Part shown: piece by piece, positions 52,801 through 61,836 of the stretch
Position numbering within the stretch: position 1 is the first letter of the stretch
How the letters are laid out: every line of letters starts with the position of its first letter
Assembly (NCBI RefSeq): GCF_017086445.1
Contig: NZ_CP070968.1
Coordinates: forward strand, 620,001 to 684,000
DNA length: 64,000 bases
Direction: 5' to 3'
DNA from: Brevundimonas fontaquae
GTDB lineage: Bacteria; Pseudomonadota; Alphaproteobacteria; Caulobacterales; Caulobacteraceae
Translations under genes and position numbers: made by a program
The notes under the pieces: model-generated
Told to the model about the DNA's origin: nothing
The model's database searches: none
Seen by the model: the letters and a program-made list of their open reading frames with translations, nothing else

Positions 52801-53893
52801 GATTTGCCACGCCCTTGCTACAATCTTGAGGCAATATGATCGGAACGGCGGCCTCTGCGAGGTCGCCGTTCGTCTTTTGTCCGGGTCGCCAAGGTCGAGC
52901 TGCCCGCTGTTCGGCCTCCTCCCGCGGAATGCGTGCGCCGATCGCTTTTCCCTCAGGGGTATCGTGGATGGCGACATGGGTTTCGCTGCCGTCCGATTTG
53001 ATCGCGCCCTGCAAGACCATCTCGATCAGGGGGCGCCGCATCTTCATCGTCAGGCTGGCGCCTGGGGTGCCCATTGTAACGCTCGCTCTCACACCGTTGA
53101 GCAGGAGCGGAAAGAACATCGACCCGAGCGACATCGGTCGGTTGAAGAAGTTTTCCGCAGTCGCCGAGTTCAATCCCACGACGCGCCCTTCGGGGGTGAT
53201 GATCGGGCCGCCGCTCTGGCCATGGGCGATGGCGTTATCGAAGGCGAAGCAAGGACCGTTGGTAAAGCCGGCCGCGAACCGCTGGGTGAAAATCTTCTCG
53301 ACCGTCCCTTCGGTCACGACGAACCGGTGCCGGTAGTGTTTCGCCCAGTCGAAAGATCCGTTCTGGATATCCTCCAGAAGAATGCCATCCTTGGGTTCGA
53401 AGTCGGTGTAGCCCAGACTCCAGACCGTCGATCCGATCCTCGGAGGATCGAAGCTGATCGGAAGCGCCCAGGTCGTTCTGCCGGCCTCGAAGCGGGGAAA
53501 GCCGAAGGCGACATCGCCGGGCGGACCGGCGTCGACGGATTCGAGCGGTATCAGGGTGATCCGACCACCATCGGCCGTGCAATCGTCCTGATGCAGGACG
53601 TAGAAGGCGCAATTCGTCAGATCGAGGCTCGCCGGCAAATTCCCCGCTGCCAGAAAACGCTCGTAGCGCGGCTCATGACGCAGGGCCTCGGCGATACAAT
53701 GCAGAGCGGTCATGACGAAGGGCGCATTGCCGCCCAGCCAATAGGCGGTGCCGATCGGCATGAGGCGTGGGCCGATGCGGATAAATAGCGGCAGCACGCC
53801 CTTGGAGAGCACATGCCCCCAGGGCGGGAGGTCCCACGTCCGCGCTTCGGGAGAGGGGCGGTGGTCGTAAAGATTGACGGTCGCCAAAGCCAT
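52703..53893 (-). CDS. Trypsin-like serine protease (3' end overlapping gcrA)
   Basis: The 396-residue protein has the trypsin triad in order: His65 (MTALHCIA), Asp127 (GDVAFGF), Ser227 (HGQSGGPIITPEGRVVGLNS). No signal peptide is seen, so a cytoplasmic role is likely. ATG 53893 follows GGACCCC. The last ~33 residues are read antisense through the gcrA gene, and the ~13 before them cross the gcrA terminator, so the original C-terminus was probably lost. The protease domain itself is intact. Confidence 0.85.
   Translation of the reverse strand: MALATVNLYDHRPSPEARTWDLPPWGHVLSKGVLPLFIRIGPRLMPIGTAYWLGGNAPFVMTALHCIAEALRHEPRYERFLAAGNLPASLDLTNCAFYVLHQDDCTADGGRITLIPLESVDAGPPGDVAFGFPRFEAGRTTWALPISFDPPRIGSTVWSLGYTDFEPKDGILLEDIQNGSFDWAKHYRHRFVVTEGTVEKIFTQRFAAGFTNGPCFAFDNAIAHGQSGGPIITPEGRVVGLNSATAENFFNRPMSLGSMFFPLLLNGVRASVTMGTPGASLTMKMRRPLIEMVLQGAIKSDGSETHVAIHDTPEGKAIGARIPREEAEQRAARPWRPGQKTNGDLAEAAVPIILPQDCSKGVANLSQAAPADRGCGACPPPADRRRRHARHRRLRA
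52843..52878 (+). terminator. Terminator of gcrA, inside the protease gene's end
   Basis: Arms GAACGGCGGCCTC and GAGGTCGCCGTTC (one G-T pair) enclose TGC and are followed by GTCTTTTG, 43 bases after the gcrA stop. It lies within the 3' coding end of the convergent protease gene. Confidence 0.75.
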
Positions 53894-54270
53894 TGGGGGG
53901 TCCTCCGTCCGGCAATTATGCACCGGTCTTTCTTCACGCCTGACATGGTGATCATGCTCGAAATGACCATGTCTTCGCCAGGAAACGGCGCGGCCAAGTC
54001 TGGCCGCACTGGACAGGCCAGTACCCGGATCGTCGTCCGTATCGGCGCAAGCGATGCGCCGAGTTGTGTCGTCGTCGCGAAGGGCGACGACGACTTGCCC
54101 CCACACAACGCCCTCCGATTTTGTCATATCACCCCGGAAGTCAACGGCTGCGCCGTTCCCCTCCACGGAGGACAAGCGGCCCTCCGCTCCGGTGACTGCC
54201 GGGGACCCCGATATTGCCAAAACCGGGGTCGTTGCGCATGGGGCGCTCGACATTCTCAAGGAATGTTCCA
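53894..54270. other. 377-bp gap between divergent protease and DUF2493 genes
   Basis: The frame running through this stretch has no family features. It has a perfect 11-bp hairpin at 54068-54094 and presumably the promoters of both genes. Confidence 0.4.
54068..54094. other. Perfect 11-bp hairpin in the intergenic region
   Basis: Arms GTCGTCGTCGC and GCGACGACGAC enclose GAAGG. No T tract follows, so it may be a regulatory structure or replication/transfer-related hairpin, not a terminator. Confidence 0.7.
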
Positions 54271-55215
54271 ATGACCTTCTACAGCCGTCCCTTCACCGCC
54301 TCCGCTTCCCAGAAGTCCGACTCCGCCTTCGACGACCTGACCGCGTCCCTGGGAGACGGGCGTCCGCACCCGACCGAAGACGCCCTTGTCCAGCTCGGGC
54401 GGGCGCTCATGACCGAGTTGATCGACGTCATCGCCGACACCGCGCTGGAGGATTTCCAGACCATCCTGGGAGAGGCCCTGATCGGCGCCTTCCATTCGGC
54501 AGCCGGGCGGATCGAACGGGATGCGGACCGGGCGCGGGACACGATGCGATCGCTCGACCGGGACTTCGACGGATCGGAGGCTGCGGACGTCGAACTCCAG
54601 GAAGCGACGGCGAAGGCTCGAGCAGGCGATGCGGCGACGCAGGCCTGTGAACTGATCCGGGATGCGGCCTCCGAAACCTGGACGGTGGCGACCGGAGAGG
54701 TCTGGACGGCCTGGCGCGGATCGCGGCGCGGCACCCATCTGACGGCGGCGCAGCTGGAAGCGAAACAGGCGATCCGGGCGATCCGCAACCGGAAATCGGG
54801 AGAGGCGGATCCGGCCGGTCCTGTCATCGCCTTCCGGGGCGCGCCGACGGCGGACACGTCGGAAGATGCGGGCCGGATATTCGACGCCCTCAACTGGGCG
54901 AAGCGGGAGTGGCCCGACATGGCTCTGGCGACGACCGGGGCGAAGGGCTCCGAGAAGCTGGCGATCAAATGGGCCCAGCAAAAGGGCGTGAAGCTGATCC
55001 TCGCCCGGGCGGATTTCGACACCCACGGCAAGGCCGCTCCCTTCCGGGCGAACGATGACTTGATCGCGCTCGAGCCGGAGGTCTGCCTCACCCTGGTCCA
55101 TTCGGTGGCGGGGATGAGGGAGGATCAGCGGCCGTTCGGACCGGCGCTCAACCTCGGGCAGAAGGCGATGGAGTCCGGGCTGCGGCATGTGCCGATCAAG
55201 GCACGCGCAGCCTGA
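54271..55215 (+). CDS. DUF2493-domain protein
   Basis: The 314-residue protein ends with a DUF2493 (SLOG-like, Rossmann-type) domain (VIAFRGAPTADTSEDAGRIFDALNW, MALATTGAKGSEKLAIKWAQQKGVKLILARADFDTHGKAAPFRANDDLI). Such genes are regular residents of the same element family. The function is not established; SLOG domains may bind nucleotide ligands. A terminator follows. Confidence 0.87.
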   Translation: MTFYSRPFTASASQKSDSAFDDLTASLGDGRPHPTEDALVQLGRALMTELIDVIADTALEDFQTILGEALIGAFHSAAGRIERDADRARDTMRSLDRDFDGSEAADVELQEATAKARAGDAATQACELIRDAASETWTVATGEVWTAWRGSRRGTHLTAAQLEAKQAIRAIRNRKSGEADPAGPVIAFRGAPTADTSEDAGRIFDALNWAKREWPDMALATTGAKGSEKLAIKWAQQKGVKLILARADFDTHGKAAPFRANDDLIALEPEVCLTLVHSVAGMREDQRPFGPALNLGQKAMESGLRHVPIKARAA

Positions 55216-55546
55216 CAGACCACAACTGAAATCGACGACCCGCTCGGCTTCGGCCGGGCGGGTTTTTGTTTGTCATCCGGCGGCTCGATCCGATCGACGG
55301 CCTGTGCAGTGTGTGTATCTCGCTTCCGGTCACCAACCCTGATGACTGTTGATAGGGTGTGTCGGCATGTGATTTCGATGGATGACAATCTGCAAAAAGG
55401 GACGGAGGGCAAGATAAAAGGGTGTTTTTGGCTGTGCCGTTTTCTCCTATTCTGTCCGGGAGTTATCGGCAGCCCGGGACGGGATTGACGACTTGTCTTG
55501 AGTTGTCGTCCTTCGAGGGTTCTGCGCTTGCTCTGGAGGACTGAGA
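55216..55546. other. 331-bp gap before the relaxase, candidate oriT region
   Basis: A terminator lies at its left end. The rest is AT-richer than the flanks, with an imperfect inverted repeat GACGAC...GTCGTC at 55488-55511 and a purine-rich AAAAAGGGACGGAGGGC block. Position just upstream of the relaxase suits an oriT, but I cannot identify a nic consensus. Confidence 0.35.
55239..55268 (+). terminator. Terminator after the DUF2493 gene
   Basis: Stem CCCGCtCGGC, loop TTCG, stem GCCGgGCGGG, then TTTTTG. Confidence 0.87.
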
Positions 55547-56791
55547 ATGCTGATCCGGAACGAGATCGACGGGCGAGTTTCCGCCGGCTCCGGCCAGGTT
55601 GCCGACGCCGTGCGGATCGGTCTGCCGCTGTCCCTCAAGACCGAGCGGATGAACGTCAAGAACGGCATGCTCAAACGTCTAGCGAGCTCGAAAGCCTTCG
55701 CCCTGGGCAACCGGTCCGGGGTGCTCAAGGCGGCCCAGAATCGGTCAGGCCGCGCCTTCCGGCTGGACGTTCGCCAGAAGGTGATCGTCAAGGCGCTGGT
55801 CTCGCGACACATGGGCAAGGGCGCCGATCGGGCAGCCGCGCTCGCCAAACATATGGCCTATCTCGGACGTCAGGGCGTCGGCGTCGAAGGCGAGCGGCCG
55901 GAGTTTTTCGACCGATATGTCGATGGCGTCCTGCCCGGCGTCGAGACCGAAGGCTGGAGCGAAGACCGCCATCATTTCCGTTTCATCATCTCGCCCGAAC
56001 ACGGGGAACGGCTCGATATGAAATCCTATGTTCGCGAGGTCATGGGACGGGTCTCGGCGGACCTCGGAGAGCCCAATCTGAGATGGGTGGCGACCTGCCA
56101 TTTCGACACCGATCAACCCCATGCCCATGTGCTCGTTCGGGGGCGTCGCGAGGATGGCCGAGACCTCGTCATTCCGCGCGACTACATCGGCTATGGGTTT
56201 CGCGCACGGGCGCAGGAAGTGGCCCAGGAACGGCTGGGGGATCTCTCGCGGGTAGAGGCCGAACGGCGCATCTGGAAAGAGACCGAGGCCGACCGTTTCA
56301 CGGGGTTCGACCGGCGGCTGATCTCGGAGACGGACAAGATGGGGATGGTCGATGACGGGGTCGGATCGACCGACGCCTGGGCGGCTCTGACGCGGGGGCG
56401 GCTAAGGCACCTGGAGCGACTCGGCCTCGCCACGCGAAGCGGGCGACGGTATCGGCTGGACGGCGAAATGGAGACGAAACTGCGCAGGCTTCAGGTGCGG
56501 CGCGACATCATCCGTACCCTCAATCAGCGGCGGCTGGAGGGTGCGAGAGATGTGCGGGTTCTGGGGAAGGACAACGTGCGGGGTGTGGTCGTGAAGACTG
56601 GGTTTCATGATGAGGCGGGGGCTTCGCCATGGGCGGTGGTGCGAGATGGATCGGGTGTGGAACACTACGCCAGGCTTCGGACGGGGCACGTTGGCGTTCG
56701 TCTAGACCAGGGCGTGACCCTGGTTCCATCGACGAACGGCGTCGCTCAACTTATTGTCGGCAAAGGAGCGGACCTGAGCTGCGGCAGTTAG
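55547..56791 (+). CDS. DUF3363-type relaxase, short version
   Basis: The 414-residue protein has the relaxase histidine motif CHFDTDQPHAHVLVRGR (~184-200) and FRFIISPEHGERLDMKSYVREVMGRV, then the DUF3363 start (VGSTDAWAALTRGRLRHLERLGLATRSGRRYRL). It nicks oriT and leads the strand into the recipient. GGAGGA precedes the ATG. Relatives I recall are about 600-690 residues, so the C-terminus may be shortened. Confidence 0.87.
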   Translation: MLIRNEIDGRVSAGSGQVADAVRIGLPLSLKTERMNVKNGMLKRLASSKAFALGNRSGVLKAAQNRSGRAFRLDVRQKVIVKALVSRHMGKGADRAAALAKHMAYLGRQGVGVEGERPEFFDRYVDGVLPGVETEGWSEDRHHFRFIISPEHGERLDMKSYVREVMGRVSADLGEPNLRWVATCHFDTDQPHAHVLVRGRREDGRDLVIPRDYIGYGFRARAQEVAQERLGDLSRVEAERRIWKETEADRFTGFDRRLISETDKMGMVDDGVGSTDAWAALTRGRLRHLERLGLATRSGRRYRLDGEMETKLRRLQVRRDIIRTLNQRRLEGARDVRVLGKDNVRGVVVKTGFHDEAGASPWAVVRDGSGVEHYARLRTGHVGVRLDQGVTLVPSTNGVAQLIVGKGADLSCGS

Positions 56792-56885
56792 ATCCCCTGC
56801 CGGTGGTCGGACCCGCCAACTCCAATACAGGCTGGGCCGGGACAGTGCGGACCGTGCATGTCGGCTTGTGGAGATTTGGCGGCTA

Positions 56886-57107
56886 CTAACTCTGGCTGAC
56901 TTCTTCCTGCAGAAGGACCAAGGCATCCACTTCGAGCGCTCGGGCGATCCGTTCAACAACCTTCAGCGTTGGATTGCGCCTGCCACGTTCCAACTCACCG
57001 ACATAGCTGTAGGATAAACCAACGTCGTGAGCGAGCGCTTCAAGGGTGATTCCCCTATCGAGGCGCCGCCGCCGTACGTTCGTTCCGAAAACGCCTGCTA
57101 ACCCCAT
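56886..57107 (-). CDS. Small XRE regulator 1
   Basis: The 73-residue protein is a single XRE HTH (FGTNVRRRRLDRGITLEALAHDVGLSYSYVGELERGRRNPTLKVVERIARALEVD). ATG 57107 is chosen; a TTG at 57125 extends it. It is about half identical to the next XRE gene and shares its operator motif (57143-57156), so one may repress both. Confidence 0.87.
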   Translation of the reverse strand: MGLAGVFGTNVRRRRLDRGITLEALAHDVGLSYSYVGELERGRRNPTLKVVERIARALEVDALVLLQEEVSQS

Positions 57108-57142
57108 TTGGGCTAACACAACCAAGCAGCGCGCTAGAGCCA

Positions 57143-57156
57143 GTTACTATAGTAAC
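57143..57156. promoter_or_regulatory. XRE operator copy 1: GTTACTATAGTAAC
   Basis: A perfect 14-bp palindrome 36 bases upstream of XRE gene 1; TATAGT within it could be a -10 box on the minus strand, so binding would block the promoter. Confidence 0.8.
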
Positions 57157-57219
57157 CAAGCAGGTCGCGACCCTCTGATTGCGGGCGGATGCTGCAGATG
57201 GAGCGTTTACGCCGGAAGT

Positions 57220-57426
57220 CTAGCTTTCGAACAGCCGTGCAACGTCTATGCCTAGGCCCTTCGCCAATGACTCCACGACATCAAGAGTTGGATTTCGGAG
57301 TCCCCGCTCGATTTCACCCACATAGCTGTAAGATAGCTCGCTGTGGTGGGCTAAGCCCTCGATAGTCATGCCTTTGGCTTTCCGGCTGCGGCGGACGTTA
57401 AGCCCAAATTTCTCCCGCAACTCCAT
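57220..57426 (-). CDS. Small XRE regulator 2
   Basis: The 68-residue protein is an XRE HTH (FGLNVRRSRKAKGMTIEGLAHHSELSYSYVGEIERGLRNPTLDVVESLAKGLGIDVARLF), closely similar to XRE 1. ATG 57426 is chosen; a GTG at 57459 would put the start right by the operator. Probably autoregulated. Confidence 0.87.
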   Translation of the reverse strand: MELREKFGLNVRRSRKAKGMTIEGLAHHSELSYSYVGEIERGLRNPTLDVVESLAKGLGIDVARLFES

Positions 57427-57461
57427 CACCACAGCCGGCTGGAAATCGCAAAACTCCACCA

Positions 57462-57475
57462 GTCACTATAGTAAC
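57462..57475. promoter_or_regulatory. XRE operator copy 2: GTCACTATAGTAAC
   Basis: The same palindrome as copy 1 with one mismatch, 36 bases upstream of the ATG of XRE gene 2 and about 60 before the fecI-like gene, so it could control both. Confidence 0.8.
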
Positions 57476-57537
57476 CATTCAACCCGTCCGTTAGGATTCA
57501 GCCACCGCATTTGATTTGCTTTTGGGCGGAGGTAGCC

Positions 57538-58050
57538 ATGTCGGATGTGAAGACCGGCGCAGTGTCCGCTATGTCGAGCTCGCGTCGTCGAACTCAGCTT
57601 GAAGGGTTCTACCGCCGCTACTCGCCTTGGCTTGTGGCAAGACTTCGTCGTCGGTTTGGGGCGGACACCGAAGATCTCGTCCAGGAAATCTGGCTCCGGA
57701 TGGAAGCCATCGAGGCGGATCTGGATATCCGCCATCCGCGGGCCTTCCTCCTGAAGATCGCCTTCAACATCGGTCTCAGCGGGGATCGCCAGACGCGGCG
57801 ACGGCGGCAGATTCTAGACAGCGCCGTTCCATTGGGGGCCGTGACCTGTGAGCCGGCCCAGGACGCAGTCGTGCAGATCCAGGAGATCGTGCTCGCCTTG
57901 CCACAACCTCTTCGGGATGTCTTTGTGTTATCCAGATTTGGCGGTCTGACGACCAACCAGATCGCCGAACGACTGGGCATCAGCCCGAAGACCGTCGAGT
58001 GGCGCATGACCAAGGCCTTGGCTCAATGCGCCGCCGAGCTTCGGCGCTAG
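57538..58050 (+). CDS. FecI-like ECF sigma factor
   Basis: The 170-residue sigma factor has region 2 (FYRRYSPWLVARLRRRFGADTEDLVQEIWLRM) and region 4 (LPQPLRDVFVLSRFGGLTTNQIAERLGISPKTVEWRMTKAL). GGAGG lies before ATG 57538. It is followed by fecR and a TonB receptor gene, the standard surface-signalling set. Confidence 0.92.
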   Translation: MSDVKTGAVSAMSSSRRRTQLEGFYRRYSPWLVARLRRRFGADTEDLVQEIWLRMEAIEADLDIRHPRAFLLKIAFNIGLSGDRQTRRRRQILDSAVPLGAVTCEPAQDAVVQIQEIVLALPQPLRDVFVLSRFGGLTTNQIAERLGISPKTVEWRMTKALAQCAAELRR

Positions 58051-58064
58051 GAATGGGGCGCATC

Positions 58065-59042
58065 ATGGCCAACCCGAAGGCACGGGTTGAAACGGCGGAC
58101 CGGGAAGCGGCCGAGTGGCACGAGCGCCTCGGCGCGCGCAGTGTCACGACCGAGACAATCCGGGCATTTTTTGACTGGCGGGCATCTCCGGCCAATGCGG
58201 ACGCCTATCGGCGGGTCGAGATGATCTGGACCGAATCCCGCAAGCTCTCGGGGCAGCCGGAAATTGCGGAGGCGCTCACCGACGCCATGTCACGTCGCCT
58301 GCGCAAGACACCCGAGGATCGAACGAGCAGACCCCTGATGGGACTGGTCGCCATCAGCGCGACTGCGGCCCTTGTGATCGGCGGATGGACCTGGTGGCAG
58401 GCGCGATCCACCTTCGCGACCGGCGTCGGCGAGCAGTGGGTCGTGCAACTGGCGGACGGGTCTTCGGTTCGCCTCGACACCGATTCCCGACTGAAGGTCC
58501 GGTTCAGCGACGGGCAACGCCTTGTCGATCTTGAACGTGGACAGGCAATGTTCACCGTAGCCCACGATGCTCGACGCCCGTTCGTCGTCACGGCTGGAGA
58601 CGCCCGGGTCACAGCTGTCGGGACCGTGTTCGATGTCCAGCGGCAAGGCGCCGGCGTCAGCGTCACCCTTGTGAACGGTGCCGTGGATGTGACCCGGGCA
58701 TCTGCAGCCGACAAGCCGTTGCGCCTGGCGGCAGGACAGGAGGCGCGGGTGACGGCGGCCGGGACCGTCCGCCGCCCTGTCGACGTGCCCACAGCGATCA
58801 GCTGGACGGAGGGACGGATCGTGTTCCGGGACACGCCGATGAGGGAAGCCGTGGCCGAGGTGAACCGCTATCTCACCGACAAGATCGTTCTGGAGGCGCC
58901 GAGATTGTCGACGGTGCCGGTCAACGGCGTGTTCAAGACGGGGGATCGCGACGCCTTCGTCTCTGCGGCCTCGGGCGCTTTCGGTCTGGAGGCGTCCGCA
59001 GGGCCCGGCGGCTCGATCCGATTGTCGGAACGCGGAAAATAA
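58065..59042 (+). CDS. FecR-like anti-sigma/sensor protein
   Basis: The 325-residue protein has an N-terminal cytoplasmic FecR domain with a conserved W-E-R-L-like region, one membrane helix (LMGLVAISATAALVIGGWTWW ~88-108) and a periplasmic FecR domain (GEQWVVQLADGSSVRLDTDSRLKVRF, DLERGQAMFTV, VTAVGTVFDV). It relays the receptor signal to the sigma factor. Start could also be 58053. Confidence 0.9.
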   Translation: MANPKARVETADREAAEWHERLGARSVTTETIRAFFDWRASPANADAYRRVEMIWTESRKLSGQPEIAEALTDAMSRRLRKTPEDRTSRPLMGLVAISATAALVIGGWTWWQARSTFATGVGEQWVVQLADGSSVRLDTDSRLKVRFSDGQRLVDLERGQAMFTVAHDARRPFVVTAGDARVTAVGTVFDVQRQGAGVSVTLVNGAVDVTRASAADKPLRLAAGQEARVTAAGTVRRPVDVPTAISWTEGRIVFRDTPMREAVAEVNRYLTDKIVLEAPRLSTVPVNGVFKTGDRDAFVSAASGAFGLEASAGPGGSIRLSERGK

Positions 59043-59120
59043 ATCCTTCGAGGCTCCGGGGTCGCCCGGGGCCTCGATCACCTCCTCTTCGACGCCGCGT
59101 GGCGTGAGGGGAGCCTGAAT

Positions 59121-60540
59121 ATGAATCGCTTGAGTCTATTGTCCGGCAGCGCGATCGTCGCCTGCGCCGTCGCCATCAGCGCGACGGCCTGTGCTCAGGA
59201 TGCGCGTGAGTTCAACATACCCGCAGGCTCGCTGCGCGATGCGTTAAACCTGTTCGCCACACAGTCCGACCAGCAGATCCTTTTCTCCGGCGATCTCGTG
59301 GCTGGCCGCACGACGCCGGGTCTGACGGGACGCTTTGCGCCTCGTGACGCTCTCGATCGACTCCTCGCTGGCTCTGGGATTTCCTGGTCGCAAGGTCGGC
59401 CGGGCGTCATATTCCTGCGGCGTTCGACCGAAACCCTGGCGAACACAGAGACCGTAACCGCGCTTGAGGACATCATCGTCACGGGCACGCTGTTGAAGCG
59501 CTCCGGCGACCTCGCTTCGCCGGTCGTCGTGTTCGACCGCGACGCCCTTGACCGCCGGGGATTCGGCACCGTGGCGGAGGTTTTGACCGACCTCCCGCAA
59601 AACTATGCGGGGTCCGGCACACCGATCGTGCAGATGACCGCTTCGGATCGCCAGGGATCGAATGCCGTCAATGCGACGGGCGTCAATCTCCGCGGCCTGG
59701 GACCGGCCTCCACCCTGACCCTCGTCAATGGCCGACGGGTGGCGGGGACGGGCTTCCGGGGCGAGTTCGGTGATGTATCCGCGCTTCCGTCCGCCGCCGT
59801 AGAGCGTGTCGACGTCCTGCTCGACGGCGCTTCCGCCCTCTACGGCGCGGACGCCGTCGCTGGGGTCGTGAACGTCGTCATGCGACAGGTTTTCGACGGC
59901 CAGGAAAGCCGGGCGAGAGTCAGCCTCGCCGAAGGCGGTGGCGAGGACGTCATTGTCTCGCACCTTGCGGGCCGGTCATGGTCCACCGGTTCGGCCTATC
60001 TGTCGTATGAATACCAGACCTCGAACCCGCTGAGCTCGCTGGATCGCAGCTATACGGCTACGGGAGACTTGCGGCCGTTCGGTGGAACGGACCATCGCGC
60101 GCTTTACAGTGCGCCAGGGAACATCCTGTCCTTCAATCCGGCGGCGGGCGCCTATGTGGCCCAATACGCCATCCGGCCGAACGCCTCGGGCACGGCGCAG
60201 ACGGCCGCGGACTTTGTTGCCGGAGGGGCCAACCTCCAGGCGATCAGTCGCGGGGTCGATCTGACACCCAGCCTCGAACGCCACAGCGCTTACGGTCGAA
60301 TTCACCAATCGGTCGGGGATCGCCTCGAGCTGACGGCCGATGTGCGTTATAACCGCCGGACCTACGAGTTCGCGGGCGCGGCCAGTATCGGGGTTTTCAA
60401 CGTCACGCGTTCAAACCCCTATTTCGTCTCGCCGACAGGGGCGGCGTCCCACATCCTCGGCTATTCGTTCGCTGCCGATCTGGGCAATACGCGTCAGAGC
60501 GGCGCTTCGGAAAGCCTTGGCGCGCAGGTTGGCAGAGCCC
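59121..60540 (+). pseudogene. TonB-dependent receptor with STN domain, 3' half missing
   Basis: The start has a signal peptide and an STN domain (EFNIPAGSLRDALNLFATQSDQQILFSGDLV), then the plug (IVTGTLLKRSG, GVNLRGLGPASTLTLVNGRR, VDVLLDGASALYGADAVAGVVNVVM) and the first barrel strands. At ~60540 it passes into the antisense of the XRE gene, though the frame stays open to 61010. Receptors of this type are about 900-1000 residues; only about 470 remain, so no functional barrel can form. Confidence 0.87.
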
Positions 60541-60980
60541 TGCTCGAGCCAGTCCTGAGCCGGATCGGTACCACGCAGCGCCTCCGCCAGGTCTTCGAAC
60601 ATCCGGACGATGGCGGTGATGAGGGTCCGGCTGTCGAGGCGGCGGATATTCTCGCCCAGAAGGTGATCGAACTGCTCCAGCCCGATGGTGTAGATGGAGC
60701 CCATCTGGTTCTCTGCGCACCGCCTCGCGTGCTCGGGCGATCCGATCGCCACCGCCATCAGAATCGCCTGAGCATCGCTTCGCGTCGCGGCCGCGAAGCG
60801 ATGGATGTAGTCCAGGTTGAGCCGGGTTTCTCCGGCTTCAAAACGGGCGTATGTCCGGATGGCGATCCGCATGGCTCCGGCCGTTTCCGCCTTGGTCATC
60901 CTGCGGTAGCGGCGAACCGACTTCAGGGTCGCCGACAACAGCGCGCCATCATTGCGAAGTTCTGGCTCGTCTCGACTCAT
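60411..60980 (-). CDS. XRE-family regulator, 3' end fused to the receptor gene
   Basis: The N-terminal HTH (RYRRMTKAETAGAMRIAIRTYARFEAGETRLNLDYIHRFAAATRSD) is a standard XRE fold. The rest is a helical domain ending in TIGLEQFDHLLG... DWLEQGSANLRAK. The last ~40 residues are read antisense to receptor sequence, so the original C-terminus is probably lost. It stands at the junction of receptor and transfer genes. Confidence 0.8.
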   Translation of the reverse strand: MSRDEPELRNDGALLSATLKSVRRYRRMTKAETAGAMRIAIRTYARFEAGETRLNLDYIHRFAAATRSDAQAILMAVAIGSPEHARRCAENQMGSIYTIGLEQFDHLLGENIRRLDSRTLITAIVRMFEDLAEALRGTDPAQDWLEQGSANLRAKAFRSAALTRIAQIGSERIAEDVGRRPCRRDEIGV

Positions 60981-61208
60981 CCGCGCTGGCCCCTCCGTGA
61001 TCAGACGTAGAATCAGTCCGTCGGCTGATCAACGATCAGGTTTGTAGGCGTGTAAGAAAACAGGAGAATCGGCCATAAACCGACCTGTCTGACGGCAGCT
61101 TCCGACCGACGGGCGGACGATTTTCGTCACAGACGGATCACCGGCTCCTTCAACCCATTGGCGAGGCGTGAACAGCCGCCATAGTGGGCGTCGTCACTGG
61201 AGGCCGCC

Positions 61209-61835
61209 TTGATCCGCAAGCACGACCCATTCACGCTCGCCCTCGACAGCCTTCGCGCCCGGGCCGAGGAGGGAGCCTTCACGCCGGGGGCTCCCGTCGT
61301 GATCATCGACGAAGCGAGACGTCTGAATTTGTCCACGACCCCCGTTCGCGAAGCCTTGGGCTGGCTCTGCGGTTTCGGTCTGATCGAACGGGCACCCCTG
61401 GGAGGATTTCTGGCCCCTCGGGTGGACGCCGCCTTCGTGCGTGATCGACTCGCTTTCCGGCTGTTGTGCCTGACGACCAGCCTGAAGCGTGGAGAACGGA
61501 ATCCGTCCTCGGCTGCAGGCGGCGGCGGGCTTCAGAAATCGTGCCGTAGCCTGTCCGACCACATGCTCAGGACTGTGAAGAAGACCGGCAGTGCGGCTCT
61601 GGTGGACGCCTATGAACGGGTGAACAGCCCTCTGCTCCAGCTGGCCAAGGCGGAGCGCCGGGTATTCGACGACATCGAACCAGAGTGCCAGAACTTGGTG
61701 AGGCTGTTCAAGCAGCCGTCGGGGGCCGACTTGGTCGATGCCCTGACAACCTACCATCATCGTCGCATGGATGCGGCGCCCTTGCTGATCCTGGAATCCG
61801 AGGCTGGCCGCGACATCCAGCCTCCGGAGTTCTGA
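61209..61835 (+). CDS. GntR-like winged-helix protein before virD4
   Basis: The 208-residue protein has a GntR-type winged helix (LDSLRARAEEGAFTPGAPVVIIDEARRLNLSTTPVREALGWLCGFGLIERAPLGGFLAPRV) and a helical C-terminal part. The start is a TTG: GGAGG lies 5 bases upstream. It may regulate the transfer genes that follow. Confidence 0.8.
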   Translation: MIRKHDPFTLALDSLRARAEEGAFTPGAPVVIIDEARRLNLSTTPVREALGWLCGFGLIERAPLGGFLAPRVDAAFVRDRLAFRLLCLTTSLKRGERNPSSAAGGGGLQKSCRSLSDHMLRTVKKTGSAALVDAYERVNSPLLQLAKAERRVFDDIEPECQNLVRLFKQPSGADLVDALTTYHHRRMDAAPLLILESEAGRDIQPPEF

Positions 61836-61836
61836 C

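Noticed and set aside
60541..61010. C-terminal extension of the receptor frame
   Set aside because: It is antisense to the XRE gene and has no barrel-strand pattern, so it is not part of a functional receptor.
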